Positions 38,157 through 47,728 are shown, counted from the stretch's first letter. The stretch is 64,000 nt of DNA from Novosphingobium umbonatum (GCF_004005905.1 NZ_SACO01000004.1:1-64000), one strand, 5' to 3'. Notes: generated by a model not told the origin, from the letters alone. Made by a program: numbers and translations.

Positions 38157-39113
38157 GTGGTTGGCATCCAGAAAAAGGCGGGCCTGAGTGGCGCGATCCT
38201 GACGTTGGTTTGTGGCGCATTCCTTGGTGGGGCGGCATGGGCACAGACTCCCACTCGGAGCGAAGGTGCCGCTGATCCCATCCGACGTATAGCGCCCCTG
38301 CCTGAACCTAATGCCATCGCGATCTATCCTGATGCTGGGCAGGGTAAGCCTGCCGCTTCGGGCGAGATCTGGACGATGTCCTTTGATCAACCTTGGGTCC
38401 GTAACGTCACGCGGCCGACCCTAACACCCTTTATGCCCGCGCCAGACAAGGCGAATGGCACCGCCATTCTGATCCTGCCCGGTGGGGGTTTCCTGTTCAA
38501 TTCGATCGATAATGAAGGATGGGGTGCAGCCCGCGCCTTGGCTGCGCAGGGCTATACCGCCTTTGTCCTGAAATATCGGACGGAACCTACCTCCAGTGAC
38601 GATCACCTGTTCTGGCAGGCCTTCGTCACCCGCCTTTCCGTGCCTGCGGCAGGTACACCGAAGCCCGATAGCGCCCGCCGCGCCATGGATTTGGCACGCG
38701 AAGACGGGCAGGCCGCGCTGCGTTTGATCCGCGCCCGCGCCGCAGAGTGGAAAATAGACCCGCATCGGGTTGGCATGATGGGCTTTTCGGCGGGCGCGAT
38801 GACCACGCTGAACACCACTTTGGCCGATGCCCCCGATGCAAGGCCGGATTTTATCGCCCCGATTTACGGCGCCATGACAAATGTGACGCCACCGCCCCAT
38901 CCGCAACCCATGTTTGTGGCTCTGGCCGCCAATGATCCGCTGTTTGGCAAACAGGGCTTTGGTTTGGTGGAGAGTTGGCAAAAGGCTGGCGGGCAGGTGG
39001 AGTTGCATTTCTATGCCGCGGGCGATCACGGTTTTGGTGTCCAGCACAAAGGCACCACCAGCGATTTGTGGCTGGACCAATTTCTGGCCTGGCTGCGTGC
39101 CAACCATTTTTGA
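38157..39113 (+). CDS. Secreted alpha/beta-hydrolase, BD-FAE/acetylxylan esterase-like
   Basis: A 318-residue esterase of the carbohydrate esterase-like alpha/beta-hydrolase group. Visible: oxyanion motif LPGGGF, nucleophile S211 in GFSAGA, acid D259 in AANDPLF, and H290 in AGDHGFG. The signal peptide ends near AAWAQ. The GTG at 38157, with AAGGAGAG at 38143-38150, is a better start than the earlier in-frame codon at 38079. It probably removes acetyl or feruloyl groups from plant polysaccharides. Divergent neighbour: the DUF1593 gene. Confidence 0.83.
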   Translation: MVGIQKKAGLSGAILTLVCGAFLGGAAWAQTPTRSEGAADPIRRIAPLPEPNAIAIYPDAGQGKPAASGEIWTMSFDQPWVRNVTRPTLTPFMPAPDKANGTAILILPGGGFLFNSIDNEGWGAARALAAQGYTAFVLKYRTEPTSSDDHLFWQAFVTRLSVPAAGTPKPDSARRAMDLAREDGQAALRLIRARAAEWKIDPHRVGMMGFSAGAMTTLNTTLADAPDARPDFIAPIYGAMTNVTPPPHPQPMFVALAANDPLFGKQGFGLVESWQKAGGQVELHFYAAGDHGFGVQHKGTTSDLWLDQFLAWLRANHF

Positions 39114-39155
39114 GCGTAACCGGCAACGGGCTTGGGGCGGCTAGCCGGTTACGCT
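39113..39155 (+). terminator. Inverted repeat after the esterase gene
   Basis: AGCGTAACCGGC (39113-39124) and GCCGGTTACGCT (39144-39155) form a perfect 12-bp stem with a 19-base loop, starting at the last base of the esterase stop codon. It is a plausible terminator but lacks a U-tract. The next ~200 bp up to 39356 hold no supported gene. Confidence 0.5.
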
Positions 39156-39356
39156 TCAGGCGTCAGGTCAAGAGGCACCTATGGCGCTGCCCCAGCGGAT
39201 CATCGGCCCCGTGGTCATGCCACGAACGGAAAATTGGGCGGCATTGCATCATAGACCAGAACGCCTCGCCACAAATGGCCGTATTTTGCGATGAACTGCG
39301 TTTGCTGGAATGGTGTAGCAGGCACAGCCGCCCGCCTCTGCTGCCTAAACCTGATA

Positions 39357-40892
39357 TTATCGCACCGGAGGCCAACTGGCAGGCATTTTCTGTCGTCCAC
39401 CCGGCACAAATTGATAAAGCTGCCCTTCGTTGGAAACTTTGGCTGCCGTGGATGGCGGGGGCGGTGGCGGCAGCATCGGCTTTAACCGGGCAACCGTCGC
39501 GGCATAGCGCTGCAATCGGGCAAGGTTATGATATTCTCCCGGATCCTTGGACAGGTCGTAAAGTTCTGCGCCGTCCGATCCGTTCACGCCCCATTCGCTG
39601 TAACGCCATTGTTTATAGCGGACGCTTCGCCCGTTAACGACTTGGGATTGGGCGGGATAGTTCCATGCCTTGGACTTGGGATTTTCCAGCAACGGGCGCA
39701 GACTATGCCCCTCCGGACCAACCGGCGCGGGCAGGCCTGCCATATCGGCCAAGGTTTGATAGAGATCGACCAGTTCGACGGGTTGCGCTGCGGTTTTGCC
39801 ATTGCCCCGCGCCTTGGGGGCGTAAATAACCAAAGGCACTTCGGTCGACTGTCGCCATAGGACCGTTTTCTCCCAGTGCCCATGTTCGCCAAGGTTAAAG
39901 CCATGGTCGCTGGTGAACACCACAATGGTTCGATCCGCCACGCCGGATTTTTCCAAGCCGGCCAGAATGCGCCCGACTTGGGCATCCATGAAGGACATGG
40001 AAGCATAATAGCCGCGCACAAACTCCCTTTCCTGATCCACGCTCAGGCCTTGGTCCATTTCCTTGCGCTTGATCCCGCTGGTGTCAGGCCGGCTTTCGGG
40101 CTGCCACTGGATTTTGGCATATTGGTCGAAATAGGCCTTGGGCGCGATTTCAGGCACATGGGGGCGATAGAAACCGGCAGCGATAAAGAAGGGGTGATCC
40201 TTGTTCTGCTGGATCAACTCGATGGTTTTGTCAGCGACCAGATCGTCCGTATGCGGCTTGCCCGAAGGATCGGCATACCATGCCATCGCAATGCCTGGAT
40301 GGAAATGTGACGGGTTGATCAGCTTGTCATCCCACTCGATTTCTTTGTCCACGCCGATCGGCTTATAGGCCACATCCCATGACAGGGGATCATGGTGGGG
40401 GTCTTTTTCCGGCGGCAGGCCGATCGTGCCGGGCACGCCTTGATGGTGCAATTTGCCCACTGCGGCGGTGAAGTAACCGTTTTGTCGGAAATATTGCGGC
40501 ATGGTCACCAAATCGGGCTTGTTGCCCCTGATGCTGGTGTCCAGATCATAGACCTTCACCGAATTGGGGCGCAGGCCGGACAGGAAGGAGGCCCGGCTAG
40601 GGCCGCAAAGCGGGAATTGCGTCTGGGCCTGGGTGAAGCGGACGCCCTTGGCCGCTAGGGCATCGACATTGGGCATGCGCACTTCATTCGTGCCAAAGGC
40701 CGATCCCACGCGCAGGTCATCGGCGATGATAAACAGCACATTCATCCGCTTTGGCGCGGGGACTTGTGCCGGTGCCGAGGGTTTTGCGATGGCGCTGCTG
40801 CCTAAAGCGGGAAAAACCAGTGCAGCGCCCATCAAAAGCGCGCGTGAGGCAGCGCTTATCCGTTTCCATTTGCTGCTTTTGTCGTGCTGCAT
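39357..40892 (-). CDS. Type I (formylglycine) sulfatase, iduronate-2-sulfatase-like
   Basis: A 511-residue exported sulfatase. The signature C-x-P-S-R is present as CGPSR (C96-R100); the Cys is normally converted to formylglycine by a maturation enzyme not seen in this window. Metal-binding FIIADDLR and SDHGFNLGEHG also match, and the overall order resembles iduronate-2-sulfatases. A signal peptide ends near SAIA. The gene follows a TonB receptor by 56 bp on the same strand, so a sulfated compound is likely imported and desulfated, or desulfated in the periplasm. Its identity is unknown. Confidence 0.87.
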   Translation of the reverse strand: MQHDKSSKWKRISAASRALLMGAALVFPALGSSAIAKPSAPAQVPAPKRMNVLFIIADDLRVGSAFGTNEVRMPNVDALAAKGVRFTQAQTQFPLCGPSRASFLSGLRPNSVKVYDLDTSIRGNKPDLVTMPQYFRQNGYFTAAVGKLHHQGVPGTIGLPPEKDPHHDPLSWDVAYKPIGVDKEIEWDDKLINPSHFHPGIAMAWYADPSGKPHTDDLVADKTIELIQQNKDHPFFIAAGFYRPHVPEIAPKAYFDQYAKIQWQPESRPDTSGIKRKEMDQGLSVDQEREFVRGYYASMSFMDAQVGRILAGLEKSGVADRTIVVFTSDHGFNLGEHGHWEKTVLWRQSTEVPLVIYAPKARGNGKTAAQPVELVDLYQTLADMAGLPAPVGPEGHSLRPLLENPKSKAWNYPAQSQVVNGRSVRYKQWRYSEWGVNGSDGAELYDLSKDPGEYHNLARLQRYAATVARLKPMLPPPPPPSTAAKVSNEGQLYQFVPGGRQKMPASWPPVR

Positions 40893-40948
40893 CTGTCACT
40901 CCATGGGAGGGAGGGCGATAGGATGCCCTCCCGCCGGATTGTCCAAGT

Positions 40949-43255
40949 TTAGAACCTTACGCCCGCCTCGACACCAATGGTGCGGAAGGCATCGGAGGTG
41001 AGGAGTTGGGTATAGCCCGCGCCGGTGGTAGATGTATCGCGGAAGCCGGTGCCGATGCTGGTGGCAAAATGCTGATTGGTCAGGTTCTTGCCCCAAAGCG
41101 TCAGGCGATAGCGCTTGTCCTTGGTTTCGACAGTGAGCGAGCCATTGAGCAGGCCGTAGCCCTTTTGCACGGTGTTGGGATCGGCATAGGCGAAGAAGAC
41201 ATTCGAGCGGTAGGTATAGCCCAAGGTTCCCTTGGCCTGCAGCGAGCCGTTGATCTCATGCGTGTAATCGCCGCCCACCGTATAGGCCCATTTGGGCGCA
41301 TTGGCCAAAGGCTGGCCCGTGACGTCCTGCGTGCTGTTGGCCCCGCAGCCCAGCGCCAGCGTCTGGCCCGGATAGCAGGCGATGACAAAGCCTTCGACCT
41401 TGGTGTCGGTATAGGCGACATTGGCCGACAGGTTGAACCCTTGCGCGGGATGGGCAATGGCTTCGACTTCCACCCCGTTGGCGGTCAATTTGCCCGCATT
41501 GGCCAGCGTGAAGGTGCTGAGCACGGCGTTGAAAGTTTGCGCCTGGAAATTGGTGAAAGTTTCGTGGAAGCCGGTGACGTTCAGCGTCAGCTTGCGATCC
41601 AGCATCTGGGTGCGCAGGCCCACTTCCAGATTGCGGGCGATTTCGGGCTTCAGGATGGCCTGACCTGCATTGACGACCGAGGCTGTCAGGTTGTTGAGCA
41701 GGTTGATCGCCGGGCCCTTATAACCGCGCGTATAGGTGATATAGGCCATGACATCGCGCGAGAATTTGTAATCGGCGCCTAGCTTGTAGCTGAAATCCTT
41801 GTTCGAGAAATGCAGCGCGGGCGAGGTATAGACCGGTCCGCCCAGACCCGTGGCGGGACCATTGGCACCGGCCAGCACGCTGCGGGCGAAATTGGCGGTG
41901 GCATTTTCCGCCGTATAGCGGAAGCCGCCGATCAGCGAGAGTTCCTCGGTCGGGTGATAAGTGAACTGGCCAAAGGCGGCGCCATTGTTGTTACGGATCG
42001 AACGGTCGACCTGATTGCCCAGATACTGACCTGCGGGCAGGGCGGTAAAGCCAGTGCCCTTGACCTGGGTTACCGTGTCGAGATCCTGATAGAAATAGAA
42101 CAGGCCCAGCACATATTCCAGCTTTTGCTTGGCAGGCGAGGTCAGGCGCAATTCCTGCGTGAACTGCTTTTGATGCTGTAGCGCGTTGTTGACGTTGTAA
42201 ACGTCGACCTGCACGCCATCGGCATCGTTATTGTCATAGGTTTTGAAAGCGCGATAGGCGGTCACGCTGGTCAGGGTCTGGCCCAGAAGCTCGGTGTTGA
42301 ATTCGGCCGAGACGCCGCCTGCACTCTGGTTGCCAAAGGCATCGCCGTCGATGTTGACCGTGCGGTTGAGCGGGCCGATCTGTTGATTGGCGGTCAATTG
42401 GGCGCGGGTCTGGCCGTTGTAATAGGTGGTCGCGGGCAGGATCGAGCGGATGGTCGACACGCAGCAGCGACGGTTATTGGCCGAATAATCGCCGATGATA
42501 TAGAGCGATGTATTATCGCCCATATCCCACAGCAATTTGCCGCGCAGGCCCCAAGTGTTGATGTTGTTGAGGTTTTTGCCGTTATACAGATTGGTGATGA
42601 CCCCATCGGCGGTCGAGCGGAAACCCGACAGGCGCAAGGCCACGCTGCCATCTTTCAGCACCATCGAGGCTGAGCCTTTCAGGCGGAAGTCGTTGAACGT
42701 GCCATAGCTGATGGTGCCATCCAGACTGTTGCGGGTCAGGCTGGGCTTTTCGGTGACGAGGTTGATGGCGCCGGCGCTGGCATTTTTGCCGAACAGCGTG
42801 CCTTGGGGGCCGCGCAGTACTTCGACGCGGCTGATGTCGCTGAAGTCGAAGAAGGAGGCGGCCGAGCGGCCAATTACCACGCCGTCAATCACGGTCGAAA
42901 CCGATGGTTCAACACCGTCGGAGAAGTTGAGCGTACCAATGCCGCGCACTGAAACGCCCTGTCCGCGGGTGTTGGCGCTGTTGGTAAAATTCACCGAAGG
43001 GGCGATCTGGGCCAGCTGTTCAATGCCGGCCACGCGATTGGCCGCGAGGGCGGTGGCGCCGATAACGGAAACCGATACCGGAACTTTTTGGAGGCTTTGT
43101 TCACGCTTTTGCGCGGTGACGATGATTTCGCCCGATGCCGCATCCTGGATTTTGGGGGGCGCAGCAGACTGTGCCTGGGCGCTTGACGCCTGTGCCATAG
43201 CCACGATTGCGCATGCAGTGCCAGCCAGCCAAAGCTGGGTCTTGGTATAGGTCAT
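40949..43255 (-). CDS. TonB-dependent receptor, partner of the sulfatase
   Basis: A 768-residue outer-membrane receptor: signal peptide (to SAQA), plug with TonB-box-like EIIVTAQKR and VEVLRGPQGTLFGKNASAGAIN, then barrel with an aromatic C-terminus (GVRF). This type, with a weakly conserved ligand region, is common in sphingomonads for aromatic, steroid and organosulfate ligands. It heads the sulfatase operon. Its start at 43255 is 35 bp from the nested palindrome at 43290-43336, probably its operator. The longer frame to 43366 would run over that site and is rejected. Confidence 0.9.
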   Translation of the reverse strand: MTYTKTQLWLAGTACAIVAMAQASSAQAQSAAPPKIQDAASGEIIVTAQKREQSLQKVPVSVSVIGATALAANRVAGIEQLAQIAPSVNFTNSANTRGQGVSVRGIGTLNFSDGVEPSVSTVIDGVVIGRSAASFFDFSDISRVEVLRGPQGTLFGKNASAGAINLVTEKPSLTRNSLDGTISYGTFNDFRLKGSASMVLKDGSVALRLSGFRSTADGVITNLYNGKNLNNINTWGLRGKLLWDMGDNTSLYIIGDYSANNRRCCVSTIRSILPATTYYNGQTRAQLTANQQIGPLNRTVNIDGDAFGNQSAGGVSAEFNTELLGQTLTSVTAYRAFKTYDNNDADGVQVDVYNVNNALQHQKQFTQELRLTSPAKQKLEYVLGLFYFYQDLDTVTQVKGTGFTALPAGQYLGNQVDRSIRNNNGAAFGQFTYHPTEELSLIGGFRYTAENATANFARSVLAGANGPATGLGGPVYTSPALHFSNKDFSYKLGADYKFSRDVMAYITYTRGYKGPAINLLNNLTASVVNAGQAILKPEIARNLEVGLRTQMLDRKLTLNVTGFHETFTNFQAQTFNAVLSTFTLANAGKLTANGVEVEAIAHPAQGFNLSANVAYTDTKVEGFVIACYPGQTLALGCGANSTQDVTGQPLANAPKWAYTVGGDYTHEINGSLQAKGTLGYTYRSNVFFAYADPNTVQKGYGLLNGSLTVETKDKRYRLTLWGKNLTNQHFATSIGTGFRDTSTTGAGYTQLLTSDAFRTIGVEAGVRF

Positions 43256-43289
43256 TATCCTCTCCTGAGCAGGTCTTCGTGACCGGCCA

Positions 43290-43336
43290 CCTCTTGAGAC
43301 AAGGTTGTCTAGATGGGACAACCTTGTCTCAAGAGG
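43290..43336. promoter_or_regulatory. Nested 47-bp palindrome, candidate double operator of the sulfatase operon
   Basis: Two perfect 20-bp arms, 43290-43309 and 43317-43336, are separated by 7 bp. Each arm contains its own near-palindrome of the form GACAAnnTTGTC (centres at 43304/43305 and 43322/43323, 18 bp apart), so the structure equals two adjacent operators in mirror order. It lies just upstream of the receptor start, and the tetR gene at 43597 is the nearest regulator. The remaining DNA to 43596 holds no supported gene. A transcript hairpin role is also possible. Confidence 0.6.
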
Positions 43337-43596
43337 GCGAGCTTTGTCAAGAATGAAGGCAAACATTTATTCAAGGCTATGAGATAACGTCATTTAATGC
43401 GTTTGAGCCTGAATGGCGCATCGAATCCCCGCGCCGCAGACTCCATCTGGCAGGGCAAGACGGGCTTTCACCTTGGGCAATATTTGGCAAGAGGCTCGAC
43501 GACCAATGTTACGGTGATCGTCGCTCACCCTGTCCATATCAAGCGCCAGCCCGTACATGGAGGCGAATGTCTGCCCCATGTAAGAGCCTACGAGGT

Positions 43597-44247
43597 TCAA
43601 CCTGTCGTTTTCCCGAAGGAAATCATCGGCTCCAACTCGTCTACTCGCCCGTTGGGGGCAGCCGCTTTCAACAAGGATGCCAACAGGGAAATGGGCGCCT
43701 GCATGTCGATCCCGTCGGGCATGACCCGATTGGCGATCGACAGGCCGCGCACGGCCCAAACCATCAGGCGTTTGACGGCCAGTGCGGTCTCCGCGCTGCC
43801 ACCCAGATCCTTGCGCATGGTTTCCAACGAAGCGAGTTCTACGTCTGCCTGTTTCAAGCGGATGATTTCGTGCAATTCCTTGTCGCTCTGGCTGGCCTGC
43901 AGTATTTCCAGCACGGCAACGCCAGAGGGTTGACCCAGAACCTCCATCAAGATTTGCGGCCAATCGTAAATCTGGTGGCCTCGGACACCTTGCCCGACAA
44001 TCTTGCCGTAAATTTCCATTTCGCGCTGATACACTTCGGTCACCACCTCGGCCATCAGTGTGGCGCGCGTGCCGAACTGATGCAGGATGGCGCCTCGACT
44101 GACGCCTGCCCTTTCGGCGATCAAGGTGGTGCTGGCCCCGTTATAGCCCAGTTCGTGGATGGCCGAGATCGCCGCATCGATCAGCGCCTGGCGGGTTTCG
44201 GCGGTCCTTTCCTCCTGACTGCGGCGGGTGCGGGCGGGGTGGTTCAT
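43597..44247 (-). CDS. TetR family regulator between two TonB receptors
   Basis: A 216-residue TetR protein. The DNA-binding domain is plain: ALIDAAISAIHELGYNGAST, then LIAERAGVSRGAILHQFGTR. The rest is a ligand-sensing helical domain with no clear ligand. ATG at 44247 has AGGAAG upstream. It precedes the sulfatase receptor on the same strand and is divergent from the receptor at 44383. Candidate operators lie on both sides of it (43290-43336 and 44308-44333), which would allow control of both receptors. Confidence 0.87.
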   Translation of the reverse strand: MNHPARTRRSQEERTAETRQALIDAAISAIHELGYNGASTTLIAERAGVSRGAILHQFGTRATLMAEVVTEVYQREMEIYGKIVGQGVRGHQIYDWPQILMEVLGQPSGVAVLEILQASQSDKELHEIIRLKQADVELASLETMRKDLGGSAETALAVKRLMVWAVRGLSIANRVMPDGIDMQAPISLLASLLKAAAPNGRVDELEPMISFGKTTG

Positions 44248-44307
44248 GCTGGCTTCCTTTGCTGATGCACAAAAAGCACAGGTGGGCGGATTCATGCAAG
44301 ATGGAAC

Positions 44308-44333
44308 TAACATGCATTCTTGACTGTATGTAA
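44308..44333. promoter_or_regulatory. Candidate operator between tetR and TonB receptor
   Basis: TAACATGCA (44308-44316) and TGTATGTAA (44325-44333) are inverted with 7 of 9 matches across an 8-base spacer. The site lies in the divergent gap, with a TTGACT -35-like element at 44320-44325 inside it. TetR autoregulation is inferred. Confidence 0.4.
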
Positions 44334-44382
44334 ATTGAGCCTTAGCTCCGGCCCCAACAAATGTTGCAAAGGGAGGTTTCTG

Positions 44383-46686
44383 ATGAAATTCCGGTCATAT
44401 CTGGCCAGCGTTAGCTTGTCGGCCATGGTTCTGGTCGCACCGACCGTGGCGCAAGCTCAGGACAATTCGGGCGAAATCATCGTCACCGCCCAGCGTCGCC
44501 CCGAACGTCTGCAAAATGTGCCGGTCAGCGTGACGGCGGTATCCTCCGATGTCCTCAAGGCCCGCGGCCTCAATGATCTGACGCAAATGACACTGGCCGC
44601 GCCCAGCCTTCAGTCGGGCGCGGATAACAATTTTGCGGTGCGCGGCGTGGGCACTTCGGCCTTTTCCAGTTCGATTGAATCCAGCGTGGCCTATGCGCAG
44701 GACGAGGTAAACCTGACCAATGCCGGTCTGATCTACAGCTTTTTCGATCTGGCGCAGGTCGAAGTACTCAATGGCCCGCAAGGCTTGCTGTTTGGCCGCA
44801 ATGCCTCGGCAGGCCTGCTCAATGTCAGCAGCGCCAAGCCGCAATTGGGCAAGACCTCGGGCCAGTTCGACCTGGAACTCGACCGTCGCCCAACCGCTGC
44901 AAACAATTCCAACGGCATTATTGCGCGTGGGGCTGTCAATTTGCCGCTGGGGGACAAGGCCGCGCTGCGCCTTGCCGGTTTCAATGAGTATCAGATGCCG
45001 CTGGTCAATTTCAGCGGTGCCTTGAACAATGGCGCGCGCAACGAATTGAACCTGCGCCGCTTTGGCCTGCGCGCCAGCTTACTCTTCAAGCCCAGCGAAG
45101 CGCTGACCTTTACCGTGATCGGTGATGTCGGTCAGGATCGGGGCGTGTTGGGCTTGTTTGATTCCACCTATCGTCAATTGGGGGCAGGCAGCGCTAACCT
45201 CGCGCAGCTTGCCAGCGCGGGTATCACGGCCAGCCCCGGCAATATCACGGTTGCGGGCAATGCGGGCTATTACCGCGATGTAGACCGCAACGGTTTGCAG
45301 GCCAAGGCCAGCTATCTGCTGGATAATGGCATAGAAATCAGCAATATTGTGGCGTGGAAGGGCTTTACCCGCAAGCAACAGCTCGACACGGATGGCACCG
45401 GCTCCAATGGCGCCGATTTTAACCGCAGCTCCACCAGCTTCAACCAGTTCAGCAATGAATTGCGCATCGCGCTGCCGGGGGAAAACCGCTTGAGCGGGCA
45501 GGCGGGGATCTATGCTTTCCGCTCCACGTTGAAGGAAGTTGCCCAGATTGCGGGCAATAATTACTTCCCCTCCTTCCTGCTGCCGCGCTATCCCTTCTGC
45601 GTTGGCGCTACGGCTGTCGCCGGTGCGGGCGCCGGCGTTTGTTCGGTCAGCAACGGCTATTTCCTCGGCTTTGACCGCGTGGTGCGCCAGACCAATGATG
45701 GTCTCGCCGCCTTTGGCCAATTGACCTACAAGCTGACCGACAAGCTGCAACTGATCGGCGGTGCGCGCGTCACGCAGGATATTGTCTCGATCCGTCTGGT
45801 GCAGAACCAGCAGAAATATTTCGTGACTTTCGGCATTGTCGAACCGGGCCGCAGCGAGCGCGTGTCCAACACCAATTTCAGCTACAAGCTGGGCGCGCAA
45901 TATAATCTGACCCGCGATGTGATGGCCTATGGCACCTATGGTCGCGGCTATAAGGGGCCCGGTTTCAACAACAATGCGGTGAGCGCTTCGGCCTCGCTGG
46001 CCATCAAGCCCGAAACCAACGAGAATGTCGAAATCGGCCTGAAGACCAGTTGGCTCCAGCGCAAGCTGATCGTCAATCTCTCGGCTTTCCAGTCCAATTT
46101 CAGCAATTACCAGATCCAGTCTTTCGATCTGTCTTCCTCCTCCTTCGTCACGCAGAATGCCGCAACGGTAAAGAGCAAGGGCGCCGAACTGACCATCACC
46201 GCGCGTCCCTTGCGCGGGCTGACGATCAGCACCAATGCCACGTTGCTGGATTCCAAATTCGGCAATTTCCCCGGCGCACAATGCTATCCGGGGCAGGGCT
46301 GCACCACCTATAATGCCGCAGGCCGCACCACGCCTCTGGCGCCCAAATTTACCGGCACGGTGGATGTGAACTATGAATTCAACAGCAGTCACGCTGTCCG
46401 GCCCTTTGTGGGCGTGAATTTCTACCATCGCTCCTCGATGAATTTCACCACCCAACCCTATCCGGGCACCACTTTTGGCCAGAGCAACATCTGGGGCGGC
46501 ACGCTGGGGCTGCGGGCGGACAATTGGCGGGCCTCGGTCTTCTGCAAGAATTGCACCGACCAGCGCGTGCCGGGCGCATTGGGGCTGGAATCGGGCGATG
46601 GCAATGCGGGCATCGCCACGGTGACCCAGCGCTTTGGCCAGAACTCGTTCCGCACCATCGGTTTGCAACTGGGCTTCAATTTCTGA
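44383..46686 (+). CDS. TonB-dependent receptor
   Basis: A 767-residue outer-membrane receptor with signal peptide (to AQAQ), a TonB-box-like EIIVTAQRR, plug motif VEVLNGPQGLLFGRNASAGLLN, and a barrel ending QLGFNF. It resembles the sulfatase-linked receptor in layout. ATG at 44383 follows AAAGGGAGG. No cargo gene lies directly downstream; the next gene is a convergent LysR. The ligand cannot be assigned; proximity to a TetR gene suggests a small-molecule inducer. Confidence 0.9.
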   Translation: MKFRSYLASVSLSAMVLVAPTVAQAQDNSGEIIVTAQRRPERLQNVPVSVTAVSSDVLKARGLNDLTQMTLAAPSLQSGADNNFAVRGVGTSAFSSSIESSVAYAQDEVNLTNAGLIYSFFDLAQVEVLNGPQGLLFGRNASAGLLNVSSAKPQLGKTSGQFDLELDRRPTAANNSNGIIARGAVNLPLGDKAALRLAGFNEYQMPLVNFSGALNNGARNELNLRRFGLRASLLFKPSEALTFTVIGDVGQDRGVLGLFDSTYRQLGAGSANLAQLASAGITASPGNITVAGNAGYYRDVDRNGLQAKASYLLDNGIEISNIVAWKGFTRKQQLDTDGTGSNGADFNRSSTSFNQFSNELRIALPGENRLSGQAGIYAFRSTLKEVAQIAGNNYFPSFLLPRYPFCVGATAVAGAGAGVCSVSNGYFLGFDRVVRQTNDGLAAFGQLTYKLTDKLQLIGGARVTQDIVSIRLVQNQQKYFVTFGIVEPGRSERVSNTNFSYKLGAQYNLTRDVMAYGTYGRGYKGPGFNNNAVSASASLAIKPETNENVEIGLKTSWLQRKLIVNLSAFQSNFSNYQIQSFDLSSSSFVTQNAATVKSKGAELTITARPLRGLTISTNATLLDSKFGNFPGAQCYPGQGCTTYNAAGRTTPLAPKFTGTVDVNYEFNSSHAVRPFVGVNFYHRSSMNFTTQPYPGTTFGQSNIWGGTLGLRADNWRASVFCKNCTDQRVPGALGLESGDGNAGIATVTQRFGQNSFRTIGLQLGFNF

Positions 46687-46715
46687 TCGTGCCCGACGTT
46701 TGACGGATATAACGC

Positions 46716-46752
46716 GGGCGGTGCAGCAACTTGTTTGGTTTCTGCACCGCCC
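46716..46752. terminator. Hairpin between convergent TonB receptor and LysR genes
   Basis: GGGCGGTGCAG (46716-46726) and CTGCACCGCCC (46742-46752), perfect 11-bp stem with a 15-base loop. It lies past both stop codons and probably terminates one or both transcripts; the U-tract is weak. Confidence 0.55.
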
Positions 46753-46801
46753 CGACCTTGGCGGCGCGATTTTGAACCTCCGCCCGCGTAACCAAACCGG
46801 T

Positions 46802-47728
46802 TTACGCGCATAGGGATGGATCGCGCCCCTTGAACAAGCCGGCGATCAAGGCGCGCATCCAGATGGCGGCCGGATCATCCTGCGAGCGCAGGTGCCAATG
46901 TTGTTGCAACACAATGGACGGCGTCGGGAAGGGAGGATCGATCAGGCAAAGTGGCGTGGAGCGCGCCATAATGGCGCCCACGGCCTTGGGCACCGTGCTG
47001 ATCAGATCGGACTGGGCGACCAGCAGAGGGACGCTCATGAAATGGGGGGATTGCAGCAGGATGCGTCGACTTAGCTCCATGCGCTGCAATTGCGCTTCAA
47101 ACAATTCCTGACTACGCCCGCTTTGCGATACCACAATATGCCCCAGTTGCAGAAAGCGCTCGAGGGACCATTGCTCATCCATTGCCGGGTGGTCCTTGCG
47201 GGCGATGCAGGTGAAGGGGTGATCGAACAAATGTTGGGCGATAAAGGCCTCTCCCACCAGATCGGGGAAATAGCCCAGCGCCAGATCCACCTCGCCATGG
47301 GCCATGGCCTTTGCCAGATCGGTCGGGGCCAGCGAGCGGCATTCTAACGTGATCCCCGGCGCCTCATCGGCCAGTTTGCGCATCAAATGGGGTAGGAACA
47401 CCAGCTCCCCGATGTCGCTGGTAGAGAGCACGAAGCGACGCTCGGCGACTGCGGGGTCAAATTTGCGCTCGGCAAAGATGTCGTTTTCTATCCCGTTCAG
47501 CACGCGTTTGACCGGTTCTCGCAGATTTTCCGCCAGTGGGGTGGGCCGCATCCCCGCCCCATGGCGCACCAGCAGTTGATCGGCAAAACTGTGGCGCAGT
47601 TTGGACAGGGCAAAGCTGACATTGGGCTGGCTCATCCCCAACCTTCGCGCCGCCGCATTGACCCCGCCTTCTTCCAGCAGGGCATCCAGAACGACCAGCA
47701 GATTGAGGTCAAAGCGGCGATAGTCCAT
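46802..47728 (-). CDS. LysR family regulator
   Basis: A 308-residue LysR protein. The winged helix-turn-helix runs from FDLNLLVVLDALLEEGGVN through AAARRLGMSQPNVSFALSKL; the rest is the periplasmic-binding-protein-like inducer domain. ATG at 47728 is the start; the open frame upstream runs into the divergent promoter. It is divergent from the VanA-like oxygenase at 47827, and LysR activators commonly control a divergent catabolic gene. An inverted repeat in the gap supports this. Confidence 0.9.
   Translation of the reverse strand: MDYRRFDLNLLVVLDALLEEGGVNAAARRLGMSQPNVSFALSKLRHSFADQLLVRHGAGMRPTPLAENLREPVKRVLNGIENDIFAERKFDPAVAERRFVLSTSDIGELVFLPHLMRKLADEAPGITLECRSLAPTDLAKAMAHGEVDLALGYFPDLVGEAFIAQHLFDHPFTCIARKDHPAMDEQWSLERFLQLGHIVVSQSGRSQELFEAQLQRMELSRRILLQSPHFMSVPLLVAQSDLISTVPKAVGAIMARSTPLCLIDPPFPTPSIVLQQHWHLRSQDDPAAIWMRALIAGLFKGRDPSLCA

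Noticed and set aside
39113..39155. GCGTAACCGG motif as a dispersed repeat family
   Set aside because: Similar strings also occur near 46786 and 61275, but they are short, not conserved in their flanks and partly within coding ends, so coincidence is likely.
43394..43963. Extra minus-strand gene overlapping and downstream of the tetR at 43.6 kb
   Set aside because: It overlaps the TetR frame for most of its length and the rest has no family signal.
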